Shown here: in pieces, positions 45,107 through 55,612 of the stretch
Position numbering within the stretch: position 1 is the first letter of the stretch
Layout: every line of letters starts with the position of its first letter
DNA from: Streptomyces sp. BR123
Lineage (GTDB): Bacteria; Actinomycetota; Actinomycetes; Streptomycetales; Streptomycetaceae
Length of the DNA: 57,793 nt
Reading direction: 5' to 3'
NCBI RefSeq assembly: GCF_013401435.1
Contig: NZ_JACBGN010000010.1
Span: forward strand, 1-57,793
Notes under the pieces: generated by a model
The model's database searches: none
The model's input: only the letters and a program-made list of their open reading frames with translations
What the model was told of the DNA's origin: nothing
Translations under genes and position numbers: made by a program

Positions 45107-46465
45107 GTGCACCAGTACCCGCAGCGCCAGCGGCCCGACGGCCAGCCGCGATCGCCGTACCCGCAGTACGAGGACCAGCCGCCGCGGCAGGCGCCGCAGG
45201 AGTACCCGCCGCACGCGGAGCAGCGCGGCCGCCGGCCGTCCCCGGCCCCGCACGCGCAGCAGCCGCCACCGCCGCCGGGTTCCGGGGCGTACGAGCACCC
45301 GTACGAGCAGCACCCGGCCGGCCCGCCCTGCCCGGACCCGAGCGCCCACATACGCCCGCGGCCCGGCGAGGACGCGTACGGGCCGGGCGACTCCGAGCCG
45401 CCCCGCAAGCGCTCCCGCCGCGCGATATGGATCAGCGCCGCCTTGGCCTTGGTGCTGCTGCTGGGCGGCGGCTTCGCGGCCTGGAAGATGGAGTGGTTCT
45501 CCGGCAACGGCGAGACCGTGAGCTTCGGCAAGGACCCGGCGTCCGGCAAGGGCTCCGGCGACGGCTCCCAGGGCGGGGCGCAGGCGGCCACGCCCTCCGG
45601 TGACCCGGACGTGCTGATGCCGACCGGCCCGAAGGCCGACTTCAAGCAGGTCGCCAAGCTGGACGACGGCACGATCATCGCCAAGACGACGCTGGCGGGC
45701 GCCAAGTCGGGCTTCACCGGTGACGTGTGGGTCTGGGCCCCGAAGCAGTACGACGACCCGAAGTACGCCAAGAGCGGCTTCCCGGTGCTCATCGCGCTCC
45801 CCGGCGGCGAGGGCTACCCGACCAACTACTGGGCCGACCGCAGCCTCGGCCTGCACAAGGCGATCAGTGACGGCGTCAAGGCGGGCACCAGCCTCCCGTA
45901 CGTCGTGATCATGCCGGTGCTCAACCCGGACGCCAAGTACTACTACGACGGCTCCGACATCCCGGGCCAGCCCAAGATGGGCACCTGGATGGCCGAGGAC
46001 GTCCCGAACTTCGCCAAGGCCAACTTCCGGACCTACAAGTCCCGTGACGGGTGGGCCTTCATGGGCTCCTCCTCCGGCGCCTTCGTCGGCATGAAGACCG
46101 TCCTCCAGCACCCGGACAAGTTCAAGGCCGTGATCGCCAGCGGTGGCGAGATCGTCCCCGACTCCCCGCTGTGGAAGGGCCACCAGGCGGAGATGGACGC
46201 GAACAACCCGGAGAAGCTCGCCAAGAAGCTGATCGACAGCAACGGTCCGGAGGTCTACATCAACTTCCAGATCGGCACGAAGGAGACCGGCAAGGACCGG
46301 ATGGTCAAGTTCCAGCAGCAGTACGGGAAGGGTCCCGTCAAGACCACCATCCGCGACATCCAGAACGGCGAGCACAACGGCTGGCACTACGTCCGGGGCA
46401 TGAAGGAAGGCTCCCTGGAGTGGATCAGCAAGGTGCTCAAGGCCCCCAAGCCCGAAGCGGGCTGA
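45107..46465 (+). CDS. membrane-anchored esterase (alpha/beta hydrolase), copy 1
   Basis: 452 residues. The first 100 residues are cytoplasmic, rich in Pro, Gln, Tyr and His. A transmembrane anchor follows (about 108-126), so the catalytic domain faces outside. The esterase-D/mycolyltransferase-like domain has 'DVWVWAPKQYDDPKYAKSGFPVLIALPGG', nucleophile S322 in 'GSSSGAF' and catalytic H423 in 'GEHNGWHY'. GTG start. The next gene encodes a paralogue sharing nearly all motifs. Confidence 0.88.
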   Translation: MHQYPQRQRPDGQPRSPYPQYEDQPPRQAPQEYPPHAEQRGRRPSPAPHAQQPPPPPGSGAYEHPYEQHPAGPPCPDPSAHIRPRPGEDAYGPGDSEPPRKRSRRAIWISAALALVLLLGGGFAAWKMEWFSGNGETVSFGKDPASGKGSGDGSQGGAQAATPSGDPDVLMPTGPKADFKQVAKLDDGTIIAKTTLAGAKSGFTGDVWVWAPKQYDDPKYAKSGFPVLIALPGGEGYPTNYWADRSLGLHKAISDGVKAGTSLPYVVIMPVLNPDAKYYYDGSDIPGQPKMGTWMAEDVPNFAKANFRTYKSRDGWAFMGSSSGAFVGMKTVLQHPDKFKAVIASGGEIVPDSPLWKGHQAEMDANNPEKLAKKLIDSNGPEVYINFQIGTKETGKDRMVKFQQQYGKGPVKTTIRDIQNGEHNGWHYVRGMKEGSLEWISKVLKAPKPEAG

Positions 46466-46492
46466 CCCCCCGGCCGACCAGGCGTGCAGCAC

Positions 46493-46540
46493 GCTGCCCG
46501 GGACGGGCGTGGCCCACACCACGTCATGCCCGTCCCAGGC
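46493..46540 (+). terminator. imperfect hairpin between the two esterase genes
   Basis: Inverted repeat of about 17 bp arms with a mismatch (TGCCCGGGACGGGC near 46493 and GCCCGTCCCAGGCA near 46527). Confidence 0.55.
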
Positions 46541-46581
46541 AACCCATCCGGTCGTTGAAGCCTCTGTAACGGGTGTAAGGG

Positions 46582-46595
46582 GGACCGATCGGTCC
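46582..46595. promoter_or_regulatory. 14-bp palindrome upstream of esterase copy 2
   Basis: GGACCGATCGGTCC, perfect, 44 bases before the GTG start. TetR-type repressors often use such sites; none is encoded next to it. Confidence 0.5.
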
Positions 46596-46638
46596 GACCC
46601 GCGCCCGTTCGGGCGCCGGAGAAGGAACGGGACAATTC

Positions 46639-47745
46639 GTGCAGCATGACCAGCTTCAGGGCGACGGCCGCCTCGCGGTCGAGGAAGGCCCCGTGACCAC
46701 GGGCCGGCCGCGCCCCAAGCGCCGCCTGCGCAGGCTTCTGATCGTCGGCGGGCTCGCGCTCGCGCTGACCGCCGGGGGCGGAGCGGCCGCGTACAAGTTC
46801 GGCCTTTTCTCGGACATAGGGGACCCCATGTCCTTCGACAAGGTCAAGGAAACGGCCGCGACCCCGGGCGTCCGGCCGGGGGTCAGCATGCCCACCGGCC
46901 CGAAGGCGTCCTTCGTCCGCACCAGCCGGCTGCCCGACGGCACCCAGATCGCCAAGACGACGCTGACCGGCGCGAAGTCGGGTTTCACCGGCGACGTGTG
47001 GGTGTGGGTGCCCAAGGAGTACGACGACCCGAAGTACGCCAGGAGCGCCTTCCCGGTCCTGATCTCCCTGCCCGGCGGCCGCGGCTACCCCAAGAACTAC
47101 TGGGGCACGGGTCCCGGCCTGGGCCTGCAGCAGGCCGTGACCGACGGGGCGAAGGCGGGGACCAGCCTGCCCTTCATCCTCGTCATGCCGGTGATCAACG
47201 CCGACACCAAGCACCACTTCGACGGCTCGGACATCCCCGGGCAGCCCAGGATGGGCACCTGGATGGCCGATGACGTCCCCGCTTTCACGAAGGCCAATTT
47301 CCGCACCTTCACCTCCCGCGACGGCTGGGCCATCATGGGCTCTTCGTCGGGCGGCTTCGGCGCGTTCAAGCACGTCCTGAAGCACCCCGACCGCTTCAAG
47401 GCGGCCATCGCCAGCGGCGTCGACATCGTCCCCGACTCCCCGCTGTGGAACGGGAACAAGCAGGCCATGGACGCGAACAATCCGGAGAAGCTGGCCGCGA
47501 AGCTGATCGCAGCGGGCGGCCCGGAGGTCTACATCAACTTCCAGATCGGCACCGCGGAGAGCGGCCGCGACAAGGCCGAGAAGTTCATGAAGGAGTACGG
47601 CAGGGGCCCCGTGCACACCCGGCTGCAGGTGATCCAGGATGGTGAGCACAACGGAAAGTCGTATGTTCGCGGTATGAGGGAGGGCTCCCTGGAGTGGATC
47701 AGCAAGGTGATGTCGGCACCGACCCCCGATCCCGGCGTGCGCTGA
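46639..47745 (+). CDS. membrane-anchored esterase (alpha/beta hydrolase), copy 2
   Basis: 368 residues, tandem paralogue of the upstream gene with a shorter cytoplasmic part (about 32 residues) and an anchor at about 33-50. The catalytic domain repeats copy 1 closely ('GAKSGFTGDVWVWVPKEYDDPKYAR', 'DGSDIPGQPRMGTWMADDVP'). The nucleophile is S236 in 'GSSSGGF' and the histidine H337 in 'GEHNGKSY'. GTG start. Its last 52 bases overlap the following protease gene. Confidence 0.88.
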   Translation: MQHDQLQGDGRLAVEEGPVTTGRPRPKRRLRRLLIVGGLALALTAGGGAAAYKFGLFSDIGDPMSFDKVKETAATPGVRPGVSMPTGPKASFVRTSRLPDGTQIAKTTLTGAKSGFTGDVWVWVPKEYDDPKYARSAFPVLISLPGGRGYPKNYWGTGPGLGLQQAVTDGAKAGTSLPFILVMPVINADTKHHFDGSDIPGQPRMGTWMADDVPAFTKANFRTFTSRDGWAIMGSSSGGFGAFKHVLKHPDRFKAAIASGVDIVPDSPLWNGNKQAMDANNPEKLAAKLIAAGGPEVYINFQIGTAESGRDKAEKFMKEYGRGPVHTRLQVIQDGEHNGKSYVRGMREGSLEWISKVMSAPTPDPGVR

Positions 47746-48536
47746 ACGCCGTCGTGAGGGGGGCCTCCGCGGCTGCCGCCGCCGGTGTGGCGGCCGCCCT
47801 CGCCGTCGGCTTCGTCAAGGCGACGGACGAGGACGCGGGCGCCGTGCACCCCTTCCCGGGCGTCGGCGTGCTCATGGCCAACGGGGAACACTGGTGCACG
47901 GCGAGCGTGATCGACAGCCCCAAGGGCACCGTCGTCGCGACCGCCGCGCACTGCGTGGCCCCGGCCGGGCAGAACGGCGAGCCCGGCGAGGTCGCCCACG
48001 ACGGCCGGGAGATCGGCGAGCTGTCCTTCGCCCCCGCCTTCTCGGGCGAGGGCGCGGGCAGGCAGCCGCTCGGCGTGTGGAAGGTCCGGGCGGTCCACGT
48101 GGACGAGCGGTGGACGAGGTGGGGCGAGGACACCGCCGACTACGCGTTCCTCAGCATCGAGCCGGACGAGGACGGCATGACCGTCCAGCAGGCCGTCGGG
48201 CCGGGGGAGGCCCCGGCGCCCGAGTGGACCTCCGGCTACGAGCGGGACGTGACGGTGGTCGGCTATCCCGAATCCGGCCGCAACCCGCAGAACAAACCCG
48301 TCTCCTGCACGACGCAGACCACGCACGACGAGGACGACCCGGCCATGCTGTACATCAGCTGCGCCGGCTTCTGGACGGGCACCAGCGGCAGCCCCTTCAT
48401 CGCCGACCGGGGCGGGCCGGGAAGCCCCGGCCGGCTGATCGGCGTGCTGAGCGGCGGGGACACGGACGTGGACTCCACGGCCGCCCTGTTCGACGGGCGG
48501 GCCAGGGCCCTGTACGAGCAGGCGGCCGCGGACTGA
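47694..48536 (+). CDS. trypsin-like serine peptidase
   Basis: About 280 residues. A signal or anchor segment ('RGASAAAAAGVAAALAVGFV') precedes a chymotrypsin-fold domain with the triad H86 ('ATAAHCV'), D149 ('TADYAFL') and S231 ('GTSGSP'). Two further cysteines could form a disulfide ('VSCTTQT', 'ISCAGF'). GTG 47694 has GGGAGGG upstream but overlaps the esterase gene by 52 bases; GTG 47754 is the non-overlapping alternative. Likely co-expressed with the esterases at the cell surface. Confidence 0.85.
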   Translation: MDQQGDVGTDPRSRRALNAVVRGASAAAAAGVAAALAVGFVKATDEDAGAVHPFPGVGVLMANGEHWCTASVIDSPKGTVVATAAHCVAPAGQNGEPGEVAHDGREIGELSFAPAFSGEGAGRQPLGVWKVRAVHVDERWTRWGEDTADYAFLSIEPDEDGMTVQQAVGPGEAPAPEWTSGYERDVTVVGYPESGRNPQNKPVSCTTQTTHDEDDPAMLYISCAGFWTGTSGSPFIADRGGPGSPGRLIGVLSGGDTDVDSTAALFDGRARALYEQAAAD

Positions 48537-48577
48537 CGGGCCCGCGGGCCGGCCCCGCCGGGACCGGCCCCGGGAGG

Positions 48578-48690
48578 CTCATCCGGTCCGGGCGCCTGAT
48601 CCGGTCGGCTGATCCGGTCGGCTGATCAGGCGGCCGGATCGACCGGTCGGTCGGACCGGCCGGATCGACCGGCCGGATCGGTCGACCGGA
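48578..48690. repeat. GATCCGG/CCGGATC repeat cluster
   Basis: Starts with perfect tandem 13-mers CTGATCCGGTCGG (48596-48608, 48609-48621) and runs into many overlapping CCGGATCGACCGG-type palindromes up to the stop of the next gene. It can fold into alternative hairpins and lies between converging genes, so it may act as terminator. Confidence 0.75.
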
Positions 48691-49500
48691 TCAGCCCTTC
48701 AGGAGGGCGTTCAGCTCCCCGTACGCGAGGGCTTCGGTGACCGCGGTGTACGTGCCCTCCGCGAGGAGCTCCTCGGCGGCGCGGCGCACCACCCCGTACG
48801 CGGCCTCGGCGACCCAGGAGCCGAGGCTGACGCGCGCCACGCCGAGCTTGCCGAACTCGGCGACGGACGGGGCGCCGGGCCCGGCCAGGACGTTCAGTGG
48901 GGCGTCGATGCCGCGGGTGAGCTCGGCGATCACGGCCGGGTCGGTGCACCCGGGCACGAAGATGCCGGAGGCGCCGGCCCGCAGGTAGGCGGCGGCCCGG
49001 TTCAGGGTCGCGTCGAGGCGGCCCGCCGGGTTGCCGAGCCCGAAGAGGAACGTGTCGATCCGCGCGTTGACGTACAGCGGGACCCCGGCGGCGTCGGCCG
49101 CGGCCCGGGCCGCGGCCAGGCGTTCCGCGTGCTCGGCGGGCTCGCGGGTGCCGTCCTCGATGTTGATGCCGACCGCGCCGGCTTCGACGATTCCGGCGAC
49201 GGTCTCACCGACCCCGGCCGGGTCGGCGCCGAAGCCGCCCTCGATGTCGGCGGTGACGGGCACGGACACGGCACCGGCCACGCGGGCGACGAGGTCGAGC
49301 GCGCGGTCCCGGGCCAGGGAGTCCCCGTCGGGAGCGCCGAGGGACCAGGCGACCCCGGCGCTGGTGGTGGCGACGGCCGGGGCGCCGGCCGCCTCGACGA
49401 GCCGGGCGCTCACCACGTCCCAGGCGTTGGCCAGGGCGAGCGGGGCGCCGGGGGTGTGCAGGGAGGCGAAGCGGCGGGCAAGGTCAACACGGTTGGTCAT
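48691..49500 (-). CDS. isocitrate lyase/PEP mutase family protein
   Basis: 269-residue TIM barrel. 'LANAWDVVSARLVEAAGAPAVATTSAGVAWSLGAPDGD' and 'PVTADIEGGFGADPAGVGETVAGIVEAGAVGINIEDGT' are the metal- and substrate-binding stretches of the PEP mutase/2-methylisocitrate lyase superfamily. The isocitrate-lyase 'KKCGH' cysteine loop is absent, so an oxaloacetate decarboxylase-like or mutase-like activity is more likely. Single gene. Confidence 0.88.
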   Translation of the reverse strand: MTNRVDLARRFASLHTPGAPLALANAWDVVSARLVEAAGAPAVATTSAGVAWSLGAPDGDSLARDRALDLVARVAGAVSVPVTADIEGGFGADPAGVGETVAGIVEAGAVGINIEDGTREPAEHAERLAAARAAADAAGVPLYVNARIDTFLFGLGNPAGRLDATLNRAAAYLRAGASGIFVPGCTDPAVIAELTRGIDAPLNVLAGPGAPSVAEFGKLGVARVSLGSWVAEAAYGVVRRAAEELLAEGTYTAVTEALAYGELNALLKG

Positions 49501-49675
49501 GGGGCCAGTTCAGCAGACCGCCCCGGACGCGTACCGGCGATTTTCCGACATCTGCGTCCGCCGCGCCCCGGAACCGCACCCTCCGCCCTCCACGGCACCC
49601 TCCGCGGCACACGCCCGCCCGCCCGGCCGCTCCTGACGGCGGGACCCTGCCGGCCCGCCCCGCCGCCGAACCGGC

Positions 49676-50788
49676 TCAGGTGGCCAGGCCCGCCTTCAGG
49701 CCCGTGCCGCACAGGGGAACCACCGCCGTGCGGCCGCCCAGGGGATCGGACGGGGCCGCCGGGCCCACCGCCGCCCAGCAGGCAGCCGCGGTCGGCTCCA
49801 CGAAGAGCCCCCGCCCCGCCAGGTCCCGCTGCGCGGCGCGCAGGGCCTCCTCGGACACGGTCAGGAAGGTGCCGCCGGACTTGCGGACCGCCGCCAGGAT
49901 CTGCCGGGCCCGCGGCGGGGCCGGGATCGCGATCCCCTCGGCCAGCGTGGGCCGCTGCTCCACCGCGTCCGTGTCCTCCGCGCCGGCCTCGAACGCCGCG
50001 GCCAGCGGGGACACCGCCGCCGCCTGCACCGCGACCAGCGCCGGCGGGCGCACCCCGCGCCGGGCCAGCTCCTCCACCGCCAGCGCCGCCCCCAGCAGCA
50101 GGGTGCCGTTGCCGACGGGGACGACGAGGGCCTCGGGAAGCCGGCCGCCGAGCCCCTCCCAGACCTCGTACGCGTACGTCTTCGTGCCGTGCAGGAAGTA
50201 CGGGTTGAAGACGTGGCTCGCGTAGAAGACGCCGGGGAGGTCGGCCTCGGCCCGCGCCGCCTCGGCGGTGGCCTCCCGGCCGCCCGGGACGACGCGGACG
50301 GCGGCGCCGTGGGCCCGCATCTGCTCGGTCTTCTTCGCCGACGTGCCCTCGGGCACGAAAATTTCACAACTCAGCCCGGCACGGGCGCAGTACGCCGCGA
50401 CGGCCGTTCCAGCGTTGCCGCTGCTGTCCGCGATCACCCGCTCGGGACCCAGCCGCCGGGCCAGTTCCACGAGCATCACGGCGCCCCGGTCCTTGAACGA
50501 ACCCGTCGGCATCAGGAAGTCGAGCTTGGCGTGGATCCGCTCTGCCAGCGGGACCAGCGGAGTGTTCCCCTCCGAGAGGGTGACGGAGAAAGCGCCAGGC
50601 AGCGGCAGCGCGGCGCCGTAGCGCCACAGCGAGTTGGGGCCGGCGGAGGGGGTGAGCTCGGTGGCCGGATCCGGTGTGAAGTCGAGGTCCCACGGGCCGC
50701 TGCAGACGGGGCAGCACCAGGGCGCCGTCCGGGCATCCGCACGCGTGCCGTCGTCGGGGCAGACGTATCCGGGGAGTGCGTGCGTCAT
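49676..50788 (-). CDS. thrC: threonine synthase-like PLP enzyme
   Basis: 370 residues, fold type II. An N-terminal zinc-ribbon-like segment ('YVCPDDG ... WCCPVCSGPWDL') precedes the catalytic domain, with the PLP lysine in 'MPTGSFKDRGAVML', the phosphate-binding 'SSGNAGTAVAAYCARAG' and 'VPVGNGTLLLG'. Converts O-phosphohomoserine to threonine if a true ThrC; no threonine operon surrounds it, so an accessory paralogue is possible. ATG at 50788 follows AAAGGTG. Confidence 0.85.
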   Translation of the reverse strand: MTHALPGYVCPDDGTRADARTAPWCCPVCSGPWDLDFTPDPATELTPSAGPNSLWRYGAALPLPGAFSVTLSEGNTPLVPLAERIHAKLDFLMPTGSFKDRGAVMLVELARRLGPERVIADSSGNAGTAVAAYCARAGLSCEIFVPEGTSAKKTEQMRAHGAAVRVVPGGREATAEAARAEADLPGVFYASHVFNPYFLHGTKTYAYEVWEGLGGRLPEALVVPVGNGTLLLGAALAVEELARRGVRPPALVAVQAAAVSPLAAAFEAGAEDTDAVEQRPTLAEGIAIPAPPRARQILAAVRKSGGTFLTVSEEALRAAQRDLAGRGLFVEPTAAACWAAVGPAAPSDPLGGRTAVVPLCGTGLKAGLAT

Positions 50789-51031
50789 GTGCGGAGCACC
50801 TTTGCTCATTCATGGCCGGTGTATGGCAGGGATGTTACGCGCTCGCCTTCCCCTTGTGGGATGCCGAGCCGCTGCGCCAACCTTTCGGAGGCGGCAGCGC
50901 GGCAGCCTCTCTCGCAATTGTCATGACCATGACCATGCGCGCCATCGTGGTCGTGTCCCCACCCCGCGTGACGCCCCCGGGACGCCGTCCCGGATCCCCG
51001 AAGCGCACCACCGACGAGGAGGACCCCCCAC

Positions 51032-52604
<1,573 letters not shown>

Positions 52605-52606
<2 letters not shown>

Positions 52607-52659
52607 GCCGGATCCGAGCCGGATCCGAGTCGGCTCCGAGCCGGCTCTGAGCCGGCTCT
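52605..52659 (+). repeat. five tandem 11-mers after the protease gene
   Basis: GAGCCGGATCC twice, GAGTCGGCTCC, then GAGCCGGCTCT twice; the first unit overlaps the stop codon. Confidence 0.85.
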
Positions 52660-52883
52660 GCATCACGGCCTCGAACCGTGAACCCGAGCCGCGCACCCGA
52701 ACCGGGAACCCGAACCGGGAACCTCAACCACGGTCCTGGGCAACGCACCTGGTCCGGGATCACCGCCGCACGCCGGCGGCGCGCGGAAGCGGAACCGGCG
52801 GGGGCGACCGACACCGCGGTCGTCCCCGCTGTGTACTGTTTCGCGCATTCGTTCGCGTCACCCTGCGATGGAGCCCGTACCCC

Positions 52884-54071
52884 GTGAGCACCCAGCCGCC
52901 GCCCCACTGGCCGGCTCCGTCCCCCCGGCAGGACCAAGGGGAACCGGCACTCAACGGTTTCGCGCTGGCGTCGCTGCTGGTCGGGCTGGTGTGCCTGCCA
53001 CCGCTCGGCATCGTCTTCGGGATCGTGGCCCTCGTCCAGATCGCCGGGAAGGGCGAGCGGGGCAGGCCGCTGGCGATCACCGGCCTGGCGGTGTCGCTCG
53101 TGACGACCGTGCTGCTGTTCCTGGCCGTGGACCGGGCCGCGGAGCCGCTCTTCTCCCGCCTCGACGGGCTCTCGCCGTACGAGGACGTCGCGGGGGAGGT
53201 CGCCGACATCGACGAGCTGCGGGCGGGCGACTGCTTCAACGTCCCCGGCGGGGACCTGATGGACGAGGACCCGCTCTTCTACCGGGTCGCCTGCACGGAG
53301 CCGCACCACGGGGAGGTCACCTCCTCGGCCCGCTTCGACCCGGCGCACTTCCGCGGCGGCCGGCAGATGAAGAGGGCGGCCACCGAGGCCTGCTGGCGCG
53401 CCCAGGACTCCTACGCCATGGACTCCTGGGCGCTGCCGGCGTACGCGGAGCTGTTCTGGTTCGCGCCCTCACGGGAGGGGGCGGGCGGCGGCGAGCGGCG
53501 GCTGCTGTGCGTGATCGGCACGGCGGACGAGGAGCACCGCGGCAGCCTGCGCCGCGACGCCGGGCTTCTGCAGCCGGACCAAGTGGCCTTCCTGCACGTG
53601 ATGAACGAGGCCGACCTGGCGCTGGGGCACGGGCCCGACGAGGACCTCCACGAGGCGCTGCCGGCGTACCGCGAGTGGGCCCGCGAGGTGGACCGGGCGC
53701 TGGCCGCGGAGTCCCGGGTGCTGGAGGAGGCCGCGGCGCGCCGGCCGGAGCTGGCCGGGCCGGCGCGGGCGCAGCTGAAGGAGGTCGCGGCGGCGCGCGC
53801 GGCGTGGCAGAAGGCGGGCGCGGCGGTCCGGCCCGCAGACTTCCAGGGCGCCTGGGACCAGGCGGTGGCCTCACTGACGGTGGCCACGGAGAAGGCGCTG
53901 CGCGGGGCGTACGGCCTGTCGGCGGTGGTGCCGGAATGGCTGTCGGAGGACGAGCGGCGTGGTGGGGCGGACGAGGGCCCGGACGCCGGGTCCGGCGGCG
54001 GATCCGGCGGCGGGGCGGGCGGCGGGTCCGGTGGGCGGCCGGGCGGCCGGGCCTCGACGGCGCCCGCCTGA
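52884..54071 (+). CDS. DUF4190 and septum-formation domain membrane protein
   Basis: 395 residues. Proline-rich start, then two transmembrane helices forming the DUF4190 hairpin ('NGFALASLLVGLVCLPPLGIVFGIVALVQI', 'LAITGLAVSLVTTVLLFLAV'). A septum-formation-family domain ('LRAGDCFNVPGGDLM ... RVACTEPHHGEVT') carries two cysteine pairs, then a long charged helical region. The C-terminal tail is a Gly/Ser repeat. GTG start. Role unproven. Confidence 0.85.
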   Translation: MSTQPPPHWPAPSPRQDQGEPALNGFALASLLVGLVCLPPLGIVFGIVALVQIAGKGERGRPLAITGLAVSLVTTVLLFLAVDRAAEPLFSRLDGLSPYEDVAGEVADIDELRAGDCFNVPGGDLMDEDPLFYRVACTEPHHGEVTSSARFDPAHFRGGRQMKRAATEACWRAQDSYAMDSWALPAYAELFWFAPSREGAGGGERRLLCVIGTADEEHRGSLRRDAGLLQPDQVAFLHVMNEADLALGHGPDEDLHEALPAYREWAREVDRALAAESRVLEEAAARRPELAGPARAQLKEVAAARAAWQKAGAAVRPADFQGAWDQAVASLTVATEKALRGAYGLSAVVPEWLSEDERRGGADEGPDAGSGGGSGGGAGGGSGGRPGGRASTAPA

Positions 54072-54210
54072 CACCGCAGCGGCTGACGCGCGACAAGAGG
54101 TTTCAGTGACCAGCCTTCATCACTTCGAGTGAAACCCTGGCCCTCGCTTGCGGTGCACAACCGACCGTTGCCAGGGTGTGGCTGTCTGTCAACCTGATGG
54201 GAGGGCCTCA

Positions 54211-54963
54211 GTGGCTTTCGGTGAGCAGCCGGCCTATCTGCGCGTCGCCGGGGATCTGCGACAGAAGATCGTCGATGGGTCCCTGCCCCCGCACGCCCGG
54301 CTCCCCTCGCAGGCCCGGATCCGTGAGGAGTACGGGGTGTCCGACACCGTGGCGCTGGAGGCGCGCAAGGTGCTCATGGCCGAAGGCCTGGTCGAGGGCC
54401 GCTCCGGGTCGGGCACGTACGTACGGGAGCAGCCGGTGCCGAGACGGGTCGCCCGCTCCGGCTACCGCACGGGCGGGCCGTCGACGCCGTTCCGCCAGGA
54501 GCAGGCGGAGGCGGGTGCCCGCGGGACGTGGGAGTCCGGCAGCGAGCAGGCCGCCGCCCCCGCCGCGATCGCGCAGCGGCTCGGCATCGAGGCGGGTGAA
54601 CGGGTCATGCGGACGCAGTACGTCTTCCGCGACGCGGGCGAGGTGATGATGCTGTCCACCTCGTGGGAGCCGCTGGCCCTGACCGGCCGGACCCCGGTGA
54701 TGCTGCCCGAGGAGGGGCCGCTGGGCGGCTCCGGCGTGGTCGACCGGATGGCCGCGATCGACCTCGTCGTCGACAACGTGGTGGAGGAGGTCGGGGCGCG
54801 GCCGGGCCTCGCGGAGGAGATCGCCCTGCTGGGCGGCGTCCCCGGGCACGTCGTGCTGGTGATCGGCCGGACCTACTACGCCTCCGGGCGCGCCGTCGAA
54901 ACCGCCGACGTGGTGGTCCCGGCGGACCGCTACCGCCTCGCCTACCACCTCCCGGTGCGGTAA
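54211..54963 (+). CDS. GntR family regulator with UTRA domain
   Basis: 250 residues. The N-terminal GntR winged helix ('PAYLRVAGDLRQKIVDGSLPPHARLPSQARIREEYGVSDTVALEARKVLMAEGLVEGRSGSGTYV') is followed by a UTRA ligand-binding domain from about residue 95. GTG at 54211 with GGGAGGG 6 bases upstream; the frame opens further upstream without homology. Effector and targets unknown. Relatives include plasmid Kor regulators, but the fold is also common on chromosomes. Confidence 0.92.
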   Translation: MAFGEQPAYLRVAGDLRQKIVDGSLPPHARLPSQARIREEYGVSDTVALEARKVLMAEGLVEGRSGSGTYVREQPVPRRVARSGYRTGGPSTPFRQEQAEAGARGTWESGSEQAAAPAAIAQRLGIEAGERVMRTQYVFRDAGEVMMLSTSWEPLALTGRTPVMLPEEGPLGGSGVVDRMAAIDLVVDNVVEEVGARPGLAEEIALLGGVPGHVVLVIGRTYYASGRAVETADVVVPADRYRLAYHLPVR

Positions 54964-55396
54964 ACCTACCGGCGGGTTTCGGCGCGATCGCGACCGGGAC
55001 CGGTGGCTCCGTTTCGCTGCGGGCCTGCGCGGTTGCGCCGGACTCCGCTTGCGCCCCTCACCCGCGCCTGCGCCGACGCGCTCCGCATGCCCCCGCCGCG
55101 CCCCTTCTCCCCGGGCCGCCCGCCGAGGGGGCGTCCGCCGCGCACGGGCCGTCCGGCCAGGGCCGGAGTGCCGGCGCGGGCCTCGCGGAGGGGCGCGTCG
55201 GGGAGCCCGCCCGCCCCCGTGGTGCGCCGGGTCCGGACCGGCGTGCGCGGCTCACTCGTACGCATGGCCGGATGCATACGCCGCCGAGGTTCCTCTTCGT
55301 GAAAACCCGTATCCGCTCAGTAAAGGTCGGGCGTAAGCTCGGGCATATGCGCAATGGGGTTTCCCGGGCAGGTGGATCGGCGGAGGGTGAGACGCG
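54964..55396. other. intergenic region without recognised gene
   Basis: 433 bases, very GC-rich. All frames lack family resemblance. The last 100 bases are more AT-rich and probably carry the promoter of the SPOR-like gene, with a GCATATGC palindrome near 55345. Confidence 0.5.
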
Positions 55397-55582
55397 ATGA
55401 ACGACAGCGGTGCCCTGCTCCCGTGGCTGGTCATACGTCAGGACGACAACGGCAACCGCTACCGGGTGGGCCGTTACCCCACCCGTGCCGAGGCGCAGAA
55501 GGTGGTCGACAGCCTCGACGACCTCGGACACAAGCAGCTCTACTGGGTCGAGCGAATCGGCCAGACGGCCACGACGAACTGA
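55397..55582 (+). CDS. SPOR-like small protein
   Basis: 61 residues: 'WLVIRQDDNGNRYRVGRYPTRAEAQKVVDSLDDLGHKQLYWVERI' has the beta-alpha-beta spacing and 'YxVGxYxTxxEA' pattern of a SPOR fold. No signal peptide or membrane helix, so it is cytoplasmic rather than wall-binding. ATG preceded by GGAGGGTGAG. Widespread as a stand-alone protein in streptomycetes; function unknown. Confidence 0.82.
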   Translation: MNDSGALLPWLVIRQDDNGNRYRVGRYPTRAEAQKVVDSLDDLGHKQLYWVERIGQTATTN

Positions 55583-55612
55583 GCGTCTCGGCCTTGGCAT
55601 AGGCTCCGCCCC

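Noticed and set aside
49676..50809. Earlier start ATG at 50809 for the threonine synthase-like gene
   Set aside because: No ribosome site before it, while AAAGGTG is well placed for ATG 50788, which begins the conserved N-terminus.
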